Of a DNA stretch of 64,000 bases, positions 12,601-24,100 are shown one piece after another (the stretch's first letter is position 1; the number at the start of each line of letters is the position of its first letter). The notes beneath the pieces are model-generated. The model searched no databases. It was not told the origin of the DNA and was given only the letters and a program-made list of their open reading frames with translations. The position numbers were made by a program, and so were the translations under genes. Source of the stretch: Gorsachius magnificus (lineage: Eukaryota; Chordata; Aves; Pelecaniformes; Ardeidae). The stretch lies in the NCBI GenBank assembly GCA_034008185.1, contig CM067084.1, positions 11,923,385 to 11,987,384 of the forward strand, read 5' to 3'.

Positions 12601-15600
12601 CCAAATGTCTTCACAGGTAAACACACCACTTGCTTTTCTTGTTAAAATAGTGCCTTCTGAGTTTTACTGTGTGCTTAGATTACATTCTCTCATTCTGAAA
12701 ACCTGGGCCTCCGGCAGATGCTTGTTATCCCTTTTCCCTTTAAGGATTCCTGTCAGTGTTTGGATGCAATTTGATGCTGGCTGGTGGGGAAGATGAGGCT
12801 CAACAGCTGTTGCATATCCCTTCGAGTCACCCACACCAGGTGAAAACCAGCAGGCTACAAAGCTCCTTGGCTACCCTGGCTAGCCATATGTTTTTAGGCT
12901 AGGCTCACACCCACTGAGACTACTTATCTTTTTTTAGAAAGCTGTTTTCAGTGTTGATTCCCCCTGAAGGTAATAGGTGTCAGGTGGGAACTGGGTAAAC
13001 CTCTGTACATGAGACCATCTGGGGCAGGCTCAGATTTTTGGCCATGCTAAATCAGCTGCTGCTGCTTCCAGTCTGCTCCTGGTCTCAGTGCAAATTCTGC
13101 CCTGCTCTCAAGGTGTGGCTACATGGGCACACCTTCTGTCATCCACAGGAAAAGAAATAAGTAAATAAATAAATAAATAAATCTGGGGGAGAGGCTTCTG
13201 TTACTTGGCTTATCAGGAATTTCCTGTTCAGTTAATCAAAACACTGGAACACAAATCCTCAGGTCACTCATGTGAGCTCAGAATTTCAGCACAATTGAAG
13301 TAGATTATGACTTTTAAAAATACTGAAATAAAAACATCTGAACTCTTTCATTTGTCTTAGAATGCAATTTATACCAGATATGCCTAGACTAGAGCTTTAC
13401 CCTGATTTCTTATGAAGAAGGAAACCATAGTACACGAGCTGAAAGGCATCCACAGCAGTATGCCTGGTTTGAACAGAATATCCTCCAACTTTTACCTTGG
13501 GGCGGCAGGGGGTGTAAACTCACTTTTCTAACTAGTTTGAAGGGAAAAAAAAAGGGATGACTGACTTAAAAACAGATGACATAAAATGTTCGTCTTTCCA
13601 TCAGAAAATACGAGTGTTGTTAAGTGCTGCTGTAGTGCTATATTCATGATAATGAGATTCATGCAATTTCTTTTCACTGTTACAGCTTTTCATTTTCATG
13701 TCATACTATACCCCAGTCAGTCATATCAGTGGCAGAGGCTGTATCAGTTTAGGTACATGTAGCAGCCTCATTTAGATGAATAAAAGTTGTTTATGTTGTT
13801 TTCTTTTCCAGAGGGATATAAGATAAATAATTAACCCAGTGACCCCTACCCTGCTTGATTAACATTTATGCAGTTACTCAAAGCTTGTATCTGATGGTTC
13901 CATAGTCATGAGAGCAGAACAACATGGCAAAGGAGAAGAGTTACACTGAACACACAGAGTAAAAGATGTACAACATGGGGTTTAATGCAGCCAGGCAACA
14001 CAGGCAGCACCCTGCACTTGTTTCCCTCTCATTCACACCTACTCCTTTCACTCCTTCAAGCTTGTAAAACTAATTCTTTTTATGAGCTGCAGGTGGTACT
14101 TTAAGACACGAATGTGGTATCTGTAAAATGGATACAAAAAAGGCACAAACATGCAAAAGAAAGGAGCCACTGAAACCCACGTGCCTCACCTGTTTGTTTA
14201 GCATTTTTAACTCTTACCTGTATTTTGAAGAAAACAGTGGAATTCCTTTTAAATTCATAGAACCAATTTTTTCTTCAGGTTGCGAAAACCTCCAAAGGTG
14301 GGATACTTAGCTTGTAGTGCTTCATGAAAACAAATCTTTCTATCCACCACCCCCACCCCCCCCCCCATGGAGGAGGTCATGCAAATATGTGCATATGCAT
14401 CATTGTGTGAAACCAAGCTGGCACCAGTCATCCACGCAGCACAGCGCCATGCAGCACTACCAGGCTGTCTAATCCAGAGGCAGCACAGCCATTTTAGCAC
14501 AGACCTATACCTGACCAATTAAAGGTTGCAGTTACCCTTAACAGATCAAACCTGGTACTGGGCTGACACATATATCTTATTTGCAGGTTACTATAGTCTA
14601 TCAACAGGTAGGTCTAGGCATCATAGCTTGGCACAATTCTGGCATGTCCTGAGACTGTCAGATGGTGGAGTTACACATTTATAAAAGCATTATAGAAATT
14701 TTGAAGCAGCTTGTTGTAGTGCTTCTGAATTGTTAAGCTGAATGATTTAGGATTTATAGTGAAGTTTAATTTCAGTGATTTCAGCTTACTGGTCAAAATA
14801 CTTCTTAGAGTTGACATAAACTGTATTACTGTGCTTCCAAGCAAAATGCTCTGACAAAACAATGTCTACAACTTACTGAAAAATTCAATATGCTCTGGTA
14901 TTTCCAGATAAATTAGGTAGTAATTATTTTTCCTTGAGAACACATTAAAGTTCTGAAACCATCAGTTTACTATTGATTGTGATCATTAATGGCTCCAAGG
15001 ATAGAAAAAAATGTAGCCTAGATTGAGGAAGGAAAGGAATTGAGTGCCCTTCACAGTTATTTGATTTTGTTTAGCTCCCACACTCGCTTGAGCTAGAGAA
15101 ATCTGGTTTTTTCCCCTCCTTTTTTTCCACATATTCATAGCCAGTTTCTTGGTCTGTCTGTGCTGGTGCCACTGTCATGGATGCAGTGCAACTCTATGCA
15201 TTTTAGCATTAAAACTCAGTATATCTGGACACCCCACTTCCTTAAATAACCTTCTTTTTTAGAGAAAGAAAGTGATCTGATTTTTCAAAATTATTCTAAG
15301 CCAAAGAAACCACTGTGTAGGTTGGCGTCACTGTCAGGTTGGACTGAATTATTTTTCATTTCCATAAATTAGAGGACTGGAGGTACTCAGTGTACTCATC
15401 TAATTCATCTTCTTGCATAACACAGGTCATATGATTTTTTTGATTTGGTTCCATTTGAATCAGATGACCTCATTTAGAAACAGCATCTGAACCTGATTTT
15501 AAAAATACCAGTGATGGCCAATCAACCAAAACACTTAGTTAGCTTTCCAGTTAAATGACCTCATTTTAATTGTATTTTGCTTTTAGGAACATCTAATATT

Positions 15601-15880
15601 TGATTTCAATACACCTATCATCTGCTTCCAGCCTCCAATCTTGTATTTCTGTCTGCTGGATTGAAGAACACATTATCAAAGTTTCCCCTCCCATGTAATA
15701 AGTACAGGCACACTCTCATCAAGTTACCATTTAAATGCCCTATTTATAAATAAAACACACAAAATTATTGATTTTATGTCTATGTAAAAAAAAAAAAAGT
15801 GTTCCAATCCTTTAATTAGATTTTGTAATTTTTCATTGATTTCTTCCTATTTTATTAATAACCCTCAAAAACTGTTCATG
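9690..15880. other. Non-coding block, no gene recognised
   Basis: AT-rich to mixed composition. It includes a CT-rich tract at about 12480-12600, a T/G-rich low-complexity tract at about 11250-11297, and a C-rich run at about 14347-14366. Three overlapping open frames occur at 12150-12468 on both strands, but none resembles a protein and the frames overlap only because stops are scarce in this slightly GC-richer patch. No RNA gene or transposon end recognised. Confidence 0.5.
13162..13182 (+). repeat. (AAAT)n microsatellite
   Basis: About five tandem TAAA/AAAT units in a clean run, directly followed by CTGGGGGAG. Ordinary short tetranucleotide microsatellite. Confidence 0.9.
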
Positions 15881-16131
15881 ACAGAGCTGAATAGACTCTT
15901 CAAAGGACCATGGGATAATTCAGGTGGGAAGGGACCCCAGGAGGTCCCTAGTCCAACTGGCTCCTCACAGCAGGATCAGCTCAGAGGCCAGTCCATGCTG
16001 CTCAGGGCTTTGACTGGTTGGTCTTGAAGAACTCCAAGGATGCATCCTGCACAGCTTACTCCAGGCAGCCTGCTGCACTGCTTGGCTGTCCTTATGGGGA
16101 AAATGTTTCTTACATCTAGTATGAAGCCCCG

Positions 16132-16335
16132 TTATAGCAATGTTTCCCTTTTCCCAGTCACCGGGACTTCACCTGACTGCCATGACTTGTCAAATATCAC
16201 GGAGAGTGGCTTGGTAATTACAACAGCCAGTTCCCTCAGGACTCTGGGATGCACATCATCAGGTCCCATAGACTTATGTACGTTCAGGTTCCGCAGGTGG
16301 TCACGAACCTGATCCTCTCTTACAGTGAGCCTCAT
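16132..16335 (-). pseudogene. CR1 ORF2 reverse-transcriptase fragment
   Basis: A 67-codon frame reads [31 protein letters not shown] and KSWQSGEVP. This is the classic start of the CR1 reverse-transcriptase domain ('...[21 protein letters not shown]...[18 protein letters not shown]'). It stops just where W-K-K-GN should lead into the next RT block, and the catalytic YADD region is absent. ORF1 lies immediately upstream and the CR1 tail immediately downstream, so the endonuclease and most of the RT have been deleted. The product would be non-functional. Confidence 0.88.
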
Positions 16336-16375
16336 GGCTTGTCACAAGTAAGCCTGATGTTATCCTCTTCCCCCT

Positions 16376-17351
16376 TCAAGTACAGTTTAAAGCTCTGTCA
16401 ATCAGCCCCACTAACTCATGAGCAAAGACTCTCTTCTCCCTTTGGGAAAGGTGAACCCCATCTGACACCAGCAGGACTGATGCCGCGTAGACCTTCCCAT
16501 TACTGAAACCCCCAAACTTCTGGCGGTGACACCAGCCATGGAGCCATGCATTAATAGACTGGGTCCATCTGTTTCTTTCAGTATCGCTGCCTGCAACTGG
16601 AAGGGTAGAGGAAAAAATTACCTGTGCTCCAGATCCCATTGCCAGCTGTTGCAAGGCTGTGAAGCCTCTTTTGATCATCTTTGGACTACGTGTTGCAGCT
16701 TCATCGCCACCCACACAGAAGAGCAATAACGGGCAATAGTCCGAGGGCCGTACCAGGCTAGGAAGTTTCTCAGTGATGTCCTTAACCTGGGCCCCAGGGA
16801 GGCAGCAGACTTCCCTAAGAGGAGGGTCTGTCCAGCATATTGGACACTCTCTTCCCCGCAGGAATCACCTACAACTTTTCATCTGTCTTCTCTTCCTCAT
16901 GGAGGTGGTTGTGATACGGGGCATAGTCCTTTCTGACATTGACACCACCTCTGGTGTAGATGGACAGTCATTCAGATCATCCATTGACTGGCCTTGCACA
17001 TCCAGAGCCTCGTACATGTTGTACAGAGGCACCTGGGAAGGTGAGGTAGGCAGGGAGGGGGTTTGCCTGCTGCCCGGAGCACGGACTTGCCTCCATTTAC
17101 TCCTTTCCTTTAAGCTAATGCCTTCTGCCCGGCAGGGGGAGGATACAGGATCCCCTTGATCTTGGTTTTTGTTTGTTTGTTTTTCTGGTGGAGGTTCCTG
17201 TTTCTACCTCAGGGAGGGCAGAGCATGGTTCCACCGGTCTCTCTCGGCCTCCCTGATGCTCCTTAACCTCTCTGCTTCCCCCACGAAGCTCTGCCAGGCT
17301 GAGCAGATCACCTACTCCGTCGTCCCTCACACGGCTGTTCCCTGCCGCCAC
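16376..17351 (-). pseudogene. CR1 ORF1 pseudogene with SGNH/GDSL esterase domain
   Basis: The reading frame is broken, but successive pieces are clear. An N-terminal piece contains VRDDGVGDLLSLAELR (about 17330-17280). A middle piece reads PLYNMYEALDVQGQSMDDL and ...PRITTTSM (about 17030-16900). The esterase start GDS follows, near 16865. Next come WTDPPLREVCCLPGA (about 16820) and LLFCVGGDEAATRSP (about 16720-16670), then GAQVIFSSTLPVAGSD, and finally DGVHLSQREKRVFAHEL with the DG-HLS block carrying the catalytic His (about 16430). Known family: CR1-like ORF1 proteins carry an esterase domain of the SGNH hydrolase fold, thought to help the ribonucleoprotein with RNA or lipid handling. At least one frameshift lies between the GDS block and the rest, so no functional product is expected. 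The 116-codon open frame at 16376-16726 is the intact C-terminal part. Confidence 0.8.
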
Positions 17352-17905
17352 CGGGTGCCGGTGAAGGCTCTGCCGCGCCCCGCAGCCCGGGACCCGGACC
17401 CGGACGGCTCCATGTTTCCCCGGGAGCTCTCCCCGCGTTGCCCCATCCGCTCTGGTGAGCGCAGAGGACGCGGCTTTCTGCCGGGTGGTCGCCGTAGCCG
17501 CGCTCCTCCTGGTGGGGCGATGCCCGCCGGCCGGAGGGACCTTTGGAGCCGCGGGGTGACGACGCCCCGTGCGCCCGCGCTCCCAGGCCGCTTCCCACAG
17601 GCGCGAGGAGGCCGCGGTGGCTCCGGCAGCGCCCAGGCCTCGGCAGCGTCGCTGGCGAGAGCGGCCGCGCTCCTCCTGGCGGGTCTCTCCCTGCCTGAGG
17701 ACGCCCCCGGCGGGCAGAGATGATCGATCTGCCTATCTGCCTGCCTGCCGCCCGCCCCGGGCCCGGCGTGCCCCGGGGCAGCTCACCTCGGCCACCGCCT
17801 GCTATTTTCACTCACAGCGCGTTTAAATCTCCCGCCGTTGCTGCGGCAACGCCCAGGCCCGGGCCTCTGACAGGGCGTCGGGGTTGTTAATCCACAGCGA
17901 GGTGG
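17330..17905. promoter_or_regulatory. CpG-island-like block, candidate promoter or CR1 5'UTR
   Basis: A sharp change from AT-rich surroundings to very GC-rich sequence with dense CpG that has not decayed to TpG. Contents: an RFX-type X-box at 17837-17850; a minus-strand splice-donor match GAG|GTGAGC with the intron starting at 17786, giving a possible short exon 1 around 17787-17900; a plus-strand donor match CTG|GTGAGC with the intron starting at 17455; and a minus-strand ATG with strong start context at 17413 that opens only a 28-codon frame. No TATA box in a convincing place. Two readings are possible. It may be an unmethylated promoter for a gene whose coding exons lie outside the window. 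Or it may be the CpG-rich 5' leader of the adjacent minus-strand CR1. The large arginine/proline-rich open frames here (for example 17308-17811 minus) are what GC-rich DNA gives by chance. Confidence 0.5.
17837..17850. promoter_or_regulatory. RFX X-box-like palindrome
   Basis: GTTGCTGCGGCAAC: two half sites, GTTGC and GCAAC, with the spacing of the RFX X-box (GTTGCCATGGCAAC type). It lies in the CpG-rich block about 50 bases upstream, in the minus direction, of a splice donor. X-boxes in CpG promoters are typical of cilia genes and some housekeeping genes. Function is inferred from motif and position only. Confidence 0.45.
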
Positions 17906-20900
17906 CTGTCTTAAGGCGCTGGTGGGCGATGAAAGTACTGACGTGCCAGGCAATTTACAGTACATTTACTGGGAATAGAGACTGGATTGTTATTCCTCCT
18001 AAATGAATAAACTTGGGTTTGGTATCTTAAAATACAGAGCCTGCTTGTGTCCACCTTGTACCGATGGCATATCTTGTTATTAGAAAACATCGTCTGAGTA
18101 CTGTTTTATTTTCCTCTCACAGAATGACATGAATTTTACCACAAAAAGGTGAAAGAAACAGGAAAAGGTTGTCCCTACAGCAGTGTGCTGAGTCTGTTAC
18201 TATTTCACAGCCATCCTCTATTCATAACTACACCTTGATACCAAAATTACTTCCTGTTTGAGTCCATGACGTTTTGCTAGGATTTGATGACGTATTCATC
18301 CCATGCACTAAGGAGTACAATTTCTACCTCCAGCCACGTTCTGAACCTTGACCTTTCACAGCCCCCATCTACCCTGTGCCTTTCTGGCCTCCAGTCCGCT
18401 CCTTTGCTCCTTTGTTTTCTGTGTGTGTCTTACAGAGGTGGAAGAAAGGATGGGAGGCTGGAATATGCGTCGTGTAACGACCTAATGTAAGTAGAGCGTC
18501 ACAACTACCTCATCACGTTATACGACAGACGGTGACTTTTCATACCCTATTTGGCCCGTGTCTTACCAGCTATTTCTTACCACCCCTGAGGAAAAGCACA
18601 ACAGAAAAGGTAGTGGGAAAGGAACAATTGCTGAAAGCACTCGGTGATCATACTCGGGTCCCATTGTAATGAGTACAATCCTTAAGGAAGTAACTGAAAG
18701 CTTAGTAGCCCTTCTGCAGTTAGGAACTGACAAACCTACTTTAATGTTTTCTGATAAACTCAAAGGAAGAAAAAAACCCCAACAAACTGAGATTTGGAAA
18801 AAAACCCACAAACCCCAAATTTTCAGATTAAGCAAGATTTCATTTTTTGAACAAAATTGGCTTCTGCACCTTAGATGTGCTGGTTTCCACAGCACTAGTA
18901 ATGATATAGTTCACTCTGTTTAAATAATGAGATGCCACGTAGAACCATTAGCACAAACGCTTTCCTCCAAAGTACAGGATTAAAATAAAATCACAAATCA
19001 AGTGCTGCTTACACATTTTTCATAATGCAATAAACCCAATTTTCTGTAAACACAGCTTATGGCCATCAATACCGTAACTTTGGAATCAGTTACCGTTTCA
19101 CCAAAGAGGACTGAAATAGAGTTATGAAGGCTAATATTTTAAACAAGCTTGATTGCAATCAGTAAAACACACAGGCACGTGTATTTATAATTACAAGTCC
19201 ATAAGAATATTTTATGATCATTTATGCAAAAATCATAAAACTATCAGAAATAAGAATGTATTAATTTTTTCTGCATCTTCACCATTGCCTGGATCACACC
19301 GAGGAAACATGACACATTGCAGTGCTGATCAGCAGCATGCAGCATTCATCGCTTTGGATTGCTTGGGAGATGGAGTGTCTAGGAATTAAAATTTCTCCCT
19401 TAGCATAGAAAATAGTTTATCAAGTACTTAGGTGTTTAATAGCTGAAAAGTGCAGTGTACCTTTGAACTCAGTGCCTTTGAAAGCTCATCATGGGAAAAG
19501 TAGTAGCAGAGTTACACTGAACTATCTGAATGAGAAACCTCAAAGGCATCTTGATATAATGTCAGTATTTATTATATTGGATTTCTCCCTGTTCTGAAAA
19601 TCCATGTAGTGGCAGTAACTGGAAAGGTCGGTCCCTTCTGTAGGGAAGGTTGTCTCTGAAAACCTCTCTCTGGAGGACAAAAGTACGTCCTGCATGAGGA
19701 TGCAAGAAAGAATATAAAACTCCATTGAAAATTATGCTGCTAAACCCAGAGACCCTTAATTAAGACCAACAAAACATGGACACACCTCTCTGGGACTCTC
19801 TACATTACAAGTATTTTAGGGCTAGGGAACCTCAGAAAACTTATTGCAGATTGCTCATGGACATGCAGACATTTGAGCAGCAGCCCTGATAAGGAAGGCT
19901 CGAGTCCTTTACGTGAATGTTTGCTCAGATCATGATAACAGAAGCGGTAGTACCACAAGCAAGATATGTATAGGCCTAGAGAAATGTGTATGTACATTGT
20001 AGAAAAATACTGTTCAACTTCCTCTAGCTCTTTTGCCTGACTATAGCTCAAAGAAGATTATTTAGTCACCCCGAGATCTTCGCAGTTTCTCCTTTGCTCT
20101 TCTGGATGCAGCATTCCAAATCTGCCATTTCTGAGATGAATATGCTCACTCTGCAGGGCCAGTTTGTGATGTAACGGTTTTGTGAAGAGCAAAATTGAAC
20201 ACAAAAGGTCCTGTGAGCATGGAGTCTTTCATGATTAAATCCAGGTTTTGCTGTATTACAGTTAGCCTGACTGAGCTTTCACAGTGTTATTTGACTTGAA
20301 ATCTTTCATTAGCAAGAGCTGAGGACTTCAGAATCTAATAGCGTGCTTTAATCTCTATTTACTATTGATCTTTTTTAATGCATCAAGCAGAAAAAAATGT
20401 ATAGACTAAAGAATTTGGAAAGGTTTTATAATTTTTTTTCCTCTGGAAATAAAGTTTAAGGATAAGATATGATAGTTCACACTGTATGAGTAATTAAATA
20501 ATAACAAGAAATAAATTGCTGCAGGAAGTTCGGATTTTAAGCAGGGAAATCATTGCTTTTGCTCAAAGGTATTTAAAAGGAGTGAATGGAAATTAATCCA
20601 TCGTTTATAATAGAGCAGAAATGAAAGCATTCAAAGGAAAACTAATTTTGAAGTTTTTAGTACTGATTTATATTTTAATTATATAATGCTTATTTACAAT
20701 TATAATTATGCATGTGCTTCTAAGAAGAGTGACAGTGTAAAGGAAATGGGTTATATATATTTTCTTACATGAAAGCTAGAAACTAGGCATTTAAACAGAA
20801 ATTCCTCTGTGATTGTGACGTGCCTTTTTAAAAATGCAGCATTAATTTATCAAAGTATGTATATCTCCATATTCACTAAGCCCAAATCACTGTAAAACTG

Positions 20901-21109
20901 TATTTTTAGGGAAAGAGCAGATTTTTGCTTGCCTTTTTTTAATTTTGAAAAATTACATGAATTGCCAGATGCTTTTTATCTTGTCCTATATTGCCATTTA
21001 GTGAAGTTGTTGCTGTTACGTAAGCATCAGATTTAACAAATTTTCTTCCCACTTTATTTCCTACTTTTCTTCTTCCCACAGAATTTGGCAGTGTCTTTTT
21101 CAGTCTGCC

Positions 21110-21133
21110 TTTTTTTTTTTTTTTTTTTTTTTT
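21110..21133 (+). repeat. Poly-T run of 24 bases
   Basis: Twenty-four consecutive T between TCTGCC and CCTCTTTAAC. No recognisable element is attached on either side, so it may be a simple repeat or the tail of a decayed retrocopy on the minus strand. Confidence 0.9.
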
Positions 21134-24100
21134 CCTCTTTAACTCCTCTTTTTGGGGAGGGGAGGTGGGGTGACGATGTCTCTTTATTTTCAAGAAAAGA
21201 TTCTTTATATATACCGCTGTGACAAATCCATTACACAGCACAGAAGCGATCAGCGTGGTGCCAAACTCTGGCTGAGAACTGAAGGTCCAAACTAGCGCTC
21301 TTCCAAAAGATCAATGGGACACACTTCTAAACGGCAAGAGTTTTAACTGGCTCTATACACCACTGAAAGAAAATAAAAGATCAAATGGTAGGTTCTAAGA
21401 CAGAAATAAACGTGTGTTTGTTTCTGCCCTTCTGGCCCACTCTCTAAATACAGCTTAGGAAAAAAATACATTAAGGGACCACAAAGAAAATACAAGCAGC
21501 CGAGATCTGCGTTCTTCTGATAAGCTGTACTCTGATTCAGAGCAAACTATAAACAGTATAGGTAATTAACCTTATGGAAAAAAAATACCAGGGGACAGGG
21601 TAGATACTCTCCCACTTGAATTGTTTCAAACAAGACTGGATCTCTTTATTGAATTTATTTATTTATTTTTAAATTGTCAGTCTAGGCATAAGTTATGAGA
21701 CAAATTGGGGAATTGGAGGCTACTATTGTCTTAGGGAGAAAGAGAGGTCTACGCACAGTGTTAAAATCTAAATGCTCTGGTCAGGAAGCGTGTATATGTA
21801 TTTCATAACTAATACAGTTCATTTCAAGAAATTATTCTGAAGAAACAAATGAGACTGTTTGGATTTAGTTATTGACCAGATACCGCTGCTGAAACACTCT
21901 CAGATATCAATCCTACTCTTCTCAGATTGTTGGCATACAATAATATATTGACTGCATTGTACTAGGCGAATTTCTCATTTCTTCCTGGCAATATGTTTCT
22001 CAGATATCTCCTGCTGATTTTACAATGAGATATCTATTTAAATCTTCCATATATGTTACTGAAAGAAAACGTTGATGTCTTAAATATCTGAGAATTTTAA
22101 CATCTGCTGTTTATTTGCATGCTTCTTGCATTAAGGAAGAAAAAAAGTTTCACTTCAAGAAGCTAATCAGGCTCTTGCAGTTTCACAGTCTTTTTAGTAT
22201 AAAGAAATTGTGAGTTTTAAAGTAAAGTACAGTCATGACTCTACTTATTGAATAGGTTTTGGGGGTTTTGTGGGGGTTTGTTCTTTTTTTTCCAACACAG
22301 GTTAGTCAGATTTTATTTCACTAAGAAATACTGAGAGAAAAGATTTCATGTTGTTTCATCATCAGTTTTAGGGGATTAATATGTTCTGTGATTAAAAAGT
22401 TTTCACAATGAAACTTCAGAAAGATGTTTCAGTATTTGATATTCCATACTTAAAAACCTATAACTGTGCCAGAGGAAAAAACCCAGAGCAATAATATTTT
22501 TGTTTGAGATCTGCCTTTCCTTGCTACTAGGAAAATAAATTTTTAACTTCCTTTCCCTTATAGATTGCACACATTTGAAACTAAAGTACATAAAAGAGTG
22601 AAAACTCTCTGGTGTATTTTAATCATCCCAAGAGACAAATTCATGAGCGAGAACATTAATGAATATGAAGTGGTTTAGTTACAAAACAAGTGGCACAGCA
22701 AGAACAGAATCTAGAACATCAGAAGACTGTTGATGGAACAGATTCATAATATAAAATAGTGAGTGTATACCCTAATTCATTCTTTAAAAACCCTCAAGCT
22801 TTTACATAAATAATGTTACCTTTTATAATTATTCCTCTTTGTCCTTCTAGTCAGCCCTGGAAATGTCACAAAACACATTACAATAGCTAGCATAAATACA
22901 AGATTGATTTCTCTTCCCCCTCCTTTCCTCAATGTAGGAACTTTTCTGGGAAGAATTTAGATCACAGAAACACTCGCTACTTAACCAGTCTTCTCAACGC
23001 AAGCATGTACATATTCAAAGAAGCTAAGACTAACCTCTAAGTACAGCTGGAACATTTCTCTTAAATAGGGTGAGTCATATTTGCCTGGTTCTAAAAAAGA
23101 GCTTGCTTTCTATGCGGTCTTAAAATGTCTCTCATTGCCCAACAGAAAGCTTAATTTGGATTGCGAGAAGCAACAAAGAGTACTTTTCCTTCTTAAGCTC
23201 TCACAGTGAAAAAGCTTTTCTCCTCTTTGGTGTTACATATCATCACCAGCTTCAGCTAGAATCTTGAAGACACATAGATCAAAAAGCTGTCACTTCTAAA
23301 AACATTTGTATGTGGTGGCAATACAATTTTCATGCCTGACAACTTAATGAAACACTTCCGTGTGGAAGCTGCTAGAAACGTTATTTATTTGACTCAAGCG
23401 ACCAGCAGCAGAAGTTCAAGTTCTAAGGAACTTGTCAGTGATCTCCACTATCTTCTGTAACTACCTCTGGTCTAGAAGAGGATTAGGTAAACAGTATTTC
23501 TTCTGTAAACAAGGACTATCCAGGCATGGTTTACTAGAGGCTCAATGTCACTTGATTAACTCATTTGCTAAAATAGTGCCCATCAAAAATAAGTCAGGTT
23601 AAAGTGTGGTCACTCCATGATGGGCATCACCTGGAGCTGGGGGGCAGCAATCAGCCAGCACAGCGATTTGCAAAATGTTTTCCCACTTGCAGTATTGGAC
23701 ATACGTACAGGACCTTACTGTCATCATCGGTGCAGGATTGGGCTGAGATTTCCTAACGGATTGCCTTCAGGGAAGGGTTCATTCTTGATCCAAGCTACAT
23801 GCTTCCCACCTTCAGTGGTCATGGGAGAGGGAAAGGGGGGAACTGAAATGCGGCTTCCTCATCCTGTTTCGGTAGAGTGAACAAAATGATTCCCAGGCAG
23901 ATGCAGCATGCCACTCACCAGCCGGCAGGTCTATTTGCAAGGGAGTGTTCCCAAATGCAAAGTGTCAAAGTACACACACAGGCAAATCCATCTATTTCAA
24001 AGATGTAAAAAATGCAACCAGAAAAATCTTAAAAGGGACCTTCTATATATCAATGACAATAATAATAAAGACCTGTCTCAGATCAAGTATTCTGATCACC

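Larger units (their letters stand above)
15885..17360 (-). mobile_element. CR1 LINE, 5' part retained but internally deleted
   Basis: Minus-strand avian CR1 with parts in the correct order 5' to 3'. The first is ORF1 (17351 down to about 16376), including an SGNH/GDSL esterase domain. Next is about 68 codons of ORF2 reverse transcriptase (16335-16132). Last is the 3' region, ending near 15890 with GGACTAGGGACCTCCTGGGG and TCCCTTCCCACCTGAAT, the CR1 tail phrase 'ggtcccttccaacc'. A full ORF2 (endonuclease plus RT, roughly 2.5-3 kb) should lie between ORF1 and the tail, so at least two internal segments are missing, at about 16340-16376 and about 16110-16132. Most CR1 copies are simply 5'-truncated, so keeping the 5' half while losing the middle is unusual. 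Frameshifts and stops make it inactive. The upstream limit is uncertain because the adjoining CpG-rich block may be its 5' untranslated region. Confidence 0.85.

Noticed and set aside
17327..17413. Minus-strand ATG with strong start context
   Set aside because: Opens only 28 codons before a stop and runs into CR1-like sequence; no evidence of a real small protein.
17308..17811. 167-codon minus frame and 184-codon plus frame in the CpG block
   Set aside because: Arg/Pro/Gly-rich, overlapping on both strands as expected where stop codons are rare in GC-rich DNA. No recognisable domain.
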